A DNA stretch of 36,206 nt, from contig NZ_FOVR01000022.1 in NCBI RefSeq assembly GCF_900115225.1, positions 1-36,206 of the forward strand, read 5' to 3'. Of this stretch, positions 34,573 through 36,206 are shown one piece after another. The stretch's first letter is position 1, and every line of letters begins with the position of its first letter. The notes under the pieces are model-generated. The model worked only from the letters and a program-made list of their open reading frames with translations. It did not search any database and had not been told where the DNA came from. The position numbers and the translations under genes are program-made. Source of the stretch: Cohaesibacter marisflavi. GTDB taxonomy: Bacteria > Pseudomonadota > Alphaproteobacteria > Rhizobiales > Cohaesibacteraceae.

Positions 34573-35906
34573 GAAGATTGAGCATCATCATCTGGAACGC
34601 AAAGCAATCGTTTATGTACGCCAGTCCTCAGTTCACCAGGTTCTACACAATAGAGAAAGCAGCACGCTTCAATATGCAATGCGAGACCGTGTCAGCCAAT
34701 TGGGCTGGTCGCATATAGAAGTGATTGATGACGACCTTGGCCGTTCCGCCTCAGGCAGCGCGGAACGGGCTGGCTTTGATCGCATGGTTGCGGAAGTATG
34801 CCTTGGCAAAGTTGGAGCCGTTGCTGCTCGTGAAGTGTCCCGGTTTGCTCGTAATAGCCGGGACTGGCAACAATTGATCGAGATGTGTCGCGTTGTTGAT
34901 ACCGTATTGGTTGATCAGGAGACCATCTATGCGCCTCGTCAAAGCAATGATCGCCTACTGCTTGGCTTAAAAGGATCGCTCAACGAATATGAGCTTGATC
35001 TTCTGCGACAACGGTCACTGGCTGCTCGCTATGCAAAAGCAAAACGGGGAGAATTAATTGTCTCTGCACCCGTTGGGTTTGTGAAGGCTGGAGATCGCCT
35101 AGAGAAAGATCCCGACAGAAGGGTCCAAGAGGCCATCAAATTGGTGTTCGACAAAGTCTTGGAACTGGGCAGCGCTCGACAAGCATTGCTCTGGTTCCTC
35201 GAACATGGACTTGAGTTGCCAGCCAAGCAGCAAGATGGCCAGACTATTTGGCGCAGACCTTATTACCAAACAATCCACCGCATGATTACAAATCCTGCCT
35301 ACGGTGGAGCATATGCCTATGGTAAAACAAAAGCTGTGGCAGGCTATAATGGCTTCGGCATGCAGATGAAGCATGAACATCGACCGCGCGATGAATGGCT
35401 CGCGCTCATGCCCGGCACTCATGAGGGATATGTTACCTGGGAGCAGGCAGAGGCAATACGTAAAATGGTGAGTGAGAACGTGCCATCAAGCAAACATCAT
35501 GGTGCCGCCAAGCATGGCAATGCCGTGCTGGCAGGCATAGTACGTTGCCGGCGCTGCGGTCGTAAACTATCTGCTCGCTATTCCGGCACCAAGCACAACA
35601 TTCCGCGTTATTCCTGTTGTCGCGGACAGCTCGACAATGGTGACCCCAAATGCATTGCTTTCGGCGGCCTGCGTGTTGACGATGCAATCGAGCAAACTTT
35701 GTTACAGGTTGTCGAACCTGGGGCACTCGAAGCTGCGTTGAAAGCCCGAATGGAAGCCAAAGAGAGGCGGGATCAAGTTCGTGAAGCCTTGTGTCGGGAT
35801 CTGGAGGCCGCACACTATGAAGTCGATAGAGCCTTTCGGCAATATAACGCCATAGATCCAGAGAACCGACTGGTCGCTGGTGAGCTGGAAAAGAGATGGA
35901 AATACA
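34565..35906 (+). pseudogene. Large serine recombinase, cut by an IS3-family element
   Basis: ATG 34565 overlaps the two upstream genes. Residues 12-150 are the catalytic domain, with YVRQS giving the nucleophile Ser21 and [20 protein letters not shown] downstream. Residues about 160-285 form the Recombinase domain ([20 protein letters not shown]). Residues 320-370 hold a zinc ribbon ([22 protein letters not shown]). The family sequence continues to about 35900 ([12 protein letters not shown]) and then enters the IS; the frame runs on to a stop at 36046. About 447 native codons remain of the roughly 500-700 usual for such enzymes. The catalytic part is complete, but the C-terminal coiled coil is lost, so it is probably inactive. 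Confidence 0.85.
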
Positions 35907-36206
35907 TGGTCCTGCTATTTCGACCAAATTTTAGCCTGAATAAGGTGGATCTGATTATCTGTTCAGGCAGCCAGTTTTGTTGTTCCATTCATCGTGTTGT
36001 AGGCCTCATTCGGGGTCAGAATGCCATGGGAAGAATGGGGGCGTAGTTCGTTATAGTAGGAGATCCATTTTCCAATGCCAGCCCTTGCTTCTGATCCCGT
36101 CTCAAATGCATTGAGATAGATGCACTCGTATTTGATAGATCGCCAGAGCCGTTCGATCATCCGGTTATCGACCCAGCGCCCACGTCCGTCCATGGAGACC
36201 TTCACT
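35907..36206 (-). mobile_element. IS3-family insertion sequence, partial
   Basis: The end of an IS3-family element lies near 35907, where plus-strand sequence changes from recombinase coding to TGGTCCTGCTATTTCGACC; IS3 elements begin with TG. The transposase gene (orfB) enters from the right side of the window. The other end and any target duplication are outside the window, so the exact boundary is an estimate. Confidence 0.7.
35963..36205 (-). CDS. IS3-family transposase OrfB, C-terminal part
   Basis: 80 residues, with the gene's 5' part beyond the window. [40 protein letters not shown], then [20 protein letters not shown] is the C-terminal half of the rve/DDE integrase fold; the Glu in MIERLWRS is the third catalytic residue. 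Identified as IS3 family by these conserved blocks. The stop lies 56 bp inside the presumed IS end, the usual arrangement. Confidence 0.9.
   Translation of the reverse strand: MKVSMDGRGRWVDNRMIERLWRSIKYECIYLNAFETGSEARAGIGKWISYYNELRPHSSHGILTPNEAYNTMNGTTKLAA

Overview
The window looks like a chromosomal accessory region of an alphaproteobacterium, most likely in the Hyphomicrobiales (Rhizobiales) or a marine relative. The basis is a giant NdvB/ChvB-type cyclic beta-1,2-glucan synthase, a DUF1488 protein, COG1305 transglutaminase-like proteins, an IS91-associated tyrosine recombinase and medium GC. No rRNA, tRNA or CRISPR array was seen, and the genus cannot be fixed from the sequence.

Left third (1-11.3 kb), a defence island with mobile scars. 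It opens with four 22-23 bp spaced repeats that resemble the transposase-binding end of an IS21-type element. These abut a 5'-truncated HTH/coiled-coil gene that overlaps a RecD2-like SF1 helicase gene. On the minus strand follow an Mrr-type restriction endonuclease and two antitoxin genes (HigA-like, Phd-like) with no visible toxin partner. Next is a two-gene operon that fits the type I Mokosh anti-phage system: a kinase-like/SF1 helicase fusion (mkoA) and a PLD-family nuclease (mkoB), overlapping by 4 nt. In this mkoA the kinase-like domain has lost its catalytic residues. A small membrane-anchored gene beyond it is broken by a resolvase gene fragment lying between 11-bp direct repeats.

Middle (11.3-15.6 kb), regulator and scars. 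A LysR regulator is divergent from an NmrA/QorB-like NAD(P)H oxidoreductase. Remnants follow: a small gene cut at its 3' end, a tyrosine recombinase frameshifted in a G9 tract and then truncated, and the C-terminal part of a RES-domain toxin.

Right half (15.6-33.8 kb), an envelope/stress block. It holds a transglutaminase-like protein, a 2835-residue cyclic glucan synthase homologue, a Crp/Fnr regulator, several small conserved-looking proteins (one DUF1488), a second transglutaminase-like protein, HflK, HflC and an SLC13-type transporter with RCK_C domains. Three copies of a motif with core CTTGATCAGT lie upstream of the glucan synthase gene, the Crp/Fnr gene and a small membrane protein gene. 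One copy is a perfect FNR/FixK-like palindrome, which suggests these genes form a regulon of the local Crp/Fnr protein.

Right edge (33.8-36.2 kb), a second mobile unit. Two partly nested ORFs precede a large serine recombinase gene that is cut by an IS3-family element running out of the window.

Starts were moved inward where an internal ATG/GTG carried the better ribosome-binding site. Family assignments come from motif recognition only; no database search was run.
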